DNA from: a candidate division WWE3 bacterium GW2011_GWB1_41_6
GTDB taxonomy: Bacteria > Patescibacteriota > WWE3 > UBA101185 > UBA10185
DNA length: 35,634 bases
NCBI GenBank assembly: GCA_000997355.1
Contig: LCBS01000010.1
Span: forward strand, 1 to 35,634
Reading direction: 5' to 3'
Shown: positions 34,440 to 35,634 of the stretch, piece after piece
Numbering within the stretch: position 1 is the stretch's first letter
How the letters are laid out: the number at the start of each line of letters is the position of its first letter
Program-made: the position numbers and the translations under genes
The notes under the pieces: model-generated
Database searches by the model: none
The model's input: the letters and a program-made list of their open reading frames with translations, nothing else
What the model was told of the DNA's origin: nothing

Positions 34440-34444
34440 AATAT

Positions 34445-35634
34445 TTAATTCTTTTCTACCAATCTACCGCTCCGTGAATCCAATTTTTCTTTAAGTTTAG
34501 GATAGTTGTCTAATTGTGGGTAGTATTTCTGAGCCGCTTCTTTAGCAGTTTCCAGTAATTCTATATTTCCCAGATTGGCAACTTTGAATTTTTTAAAGCC
34601 ATGTTGCATTGTACCGTATATATCACCCTCTCCCCTAATACGCAAATCTATCTCAGCCAATTCCAGCCCATTATCGGTGTTTTCAAGGTGTTTGAGGCGC
34701 TGGAACGCCTTCTGTGAGTTGTTTGACATGAAAACCAGGCAATACCCCGGTTTATCTCCACGCCCTACCCTGCCCCTTAGCTGGTGCAACGAGGCTAAGC
34801 CGTATCTTTCGGCACTTTCTATGACCATAACGGTTGCTTCCGGAACGTCAATACCTACTTCTATAACTGGGGTAGAGACAAGGATTTTTATATCACCGCT
34901 CTTGAACTTTTCAACTACTTCCTGCTTTTCTTTTGACTTCATACGTCCGTGTAGCAATCCCATTTTCACGCCTGCAAAAACCCCGTTCTTTAGTGATTCG
35001 AATTCAGCTTCAGCAGCTTTAACATTCCCTAAACTTGCGCTTTCCGATTCCTCGATTAGGGGACATACGATAAATGTAGGTTCGTTTTTCTCCCGGATTA
35101 GTTTGTATGTTGCATCCCGTTGTCTTTGGGGAACGACGCTTGTTGTGATCTTTTTATTTTTATTAGGTGGAGTGGTCAATGTCGAAATGCTAAGATCACC
35201 AAACAGCGTTAGTGCCAGGGTTCGGGGTATTGGTGTTGCCGTCATGGTCAATAAGTGTGGAACGTATATCCCTTTATTCATGTGGAGAAGTTTTGCTCGC
35301 TGTTCAACCCCAAACCTATGCTGTTCGTCAATTACCACCAGACCTACTCCTTCACTTTCTCCGGGACTGAAAAGTAACGCGTGAGTCCCAATAAGCACAT
35401 TCCAGTTTTTGTTCTTTGGTTTGTTCGCGCCGGTGATCAACTCCACTACAATATCGCGGTTCTCAAAGAATGATCCAAAAGTCGCATAATGTTGATTTGC
35501 CAGAATTTCCGTTGGTGCCATGTAAGCCGCCTGCAAAGTCCCGAAGTCCTGTCCTTTGGGCCTAGAAGTGACAACAGCATAAGCAGCCGTCGCGGCCACT
35601 GCTGTTTTGCCGGAACCGACGTCGCCCTCCAAAA
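34445..35634 (-). CDS. recG: ATP-dependent DNA helicase RecG (3' part)
   Basis: About 396 C-terminal residues are present; the wedge domain and helicase motif I upstream run off the right edge. Visible are EGDVGSGKT (Walker A), APTEILANQH, VVIDEQHRFGV (DEQH), TMTATPIPRTLALTLFGDL, and QLRGRVGRG (motif VI), then the RecG C-terminal part with RGEGDIYGTMQHG. RecG remodels stalled forks and Holliday junctions. The ttg at the very edge is an internal codon, not a start. Confidence 0.95.
   Translation of the reverse strand, partial: LEGDVGSGKTAVAATAAYAVVTSRPKGQDFGTLQAAYMAPTEILANQHYATFGSFFENRDIVVELITGANKPKNKNWNVLIGTHALLFSPGESEGVGLVVIDEQHRFGVEQRAKLLHMNKGIYVPHLLTMTATPIPRTLALTLFGDLSISTLTTPPNKNKKITTSVVPQRQRDATYKLIREKNEPTFIVCPLIEESESASLGNVKAAEAEFESLKNGVFAGVKMGLLHGRMKSKEKQEVVEKFKSGDIKILVSTPVIEVGIDVPEATVMVIESAERYGLASLHQLRGRVGRGDKPGYCLVFMSNNSQKAFQRLKHLENTDNGLELAEIDLRIRGEGDIYGTMQHGFKKFKVANLGNIELLETAKEAAQKYYPQLDNYPKLKEKLDSRSGRLVEKN

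Noticed and set aside
34575-35384. 269-codon plus-strand ORF opposite recG
   Set aside because: recG is certain from helicase motifs; the antisense frame is Ser/Phe-rich with no motif, a shadow of the coding strand.

Overview
The window looks like a chromosomal segment of a Patescibacteria (Candidate Phyla Radiation) bacterium. The reasons are: a type IV pilus locus with PilB, PilT, PilC, PilD, PilM, PilN and PilO but no outer-membrane secretin; an archaeal-type aspartyl-tRNA synthetase; an acyl-carrier-like protein without the usual attachment serine; a gyrB interrupted by an intein; very tight gene packing; and many genes whose start codon lies only 6-9 nt behind a -10 box. The Katanobacteria/Microgenomates side of the radiation is a guess. 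TGA acts as a normal stop, so code 11 fits. No rRNA, tRNA, CRISPR array or transposase was seen.

Layout. (1) 1-4036: a gene-poor edge, then stress and signalling genes: a GlsB/YeaQ-type membrane protein, an orphan histidine-kinase phosphoacceptor domain tail-to-tail with an OmpR-type regulator, a YflT-like glycine-zipper stress protein, a CheY-like receiver and a pilin. (2) 4097-8088, minus strand: gyrB, split by a frameshift inside an HNH-containing intein, and holB. (3) 8170-13878, plus strand: pilB, pilT, pilC, a pilin with its own strong ribosome binding site and terminator, and pilD. (4) 13905-17232: aspS and three unrecognised membrane or secreted proteins. (5) 17234-28259: two large paralogous secreted proteins, then a long run of pilin-like genes that ends in a GspH-, GspI-, GspJ-, GspK-like order. 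(6) 28283-30724: pilM, pilN, pilO. (7) 30721-33467, minus strand: rpmF, nusB, acp-like, rnc, rpsP, khpA, trmD. (8) 33624-35634: a small unknown gene, rsmD, and the 3' part of recG running off the edge.

How it works together. PilB (extension) and PilT (retraction) act on PilC and the PilM/N/O platform. PilD processes 11 class III pilins and probably 2 GspK/PilX-like ones. Two pilin genes (12345 and 22855) have the strongest ribosome binding sites and are each followed by a terminator, so they are the best major-pilin candidates. The H-I-J-K set would form the tip, and the two secreted paralogues at 17234 and 19654, placed directly before a PilX-like gene, are candidate tip adhesins. This is inference from gene order and fold-like features.

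The most unusual points are the damaged intein in an essential gene, the window-wide split between leaderless-looking starts and strong ribosome-binding-site starts, and the adhesin-plus-pilin array.
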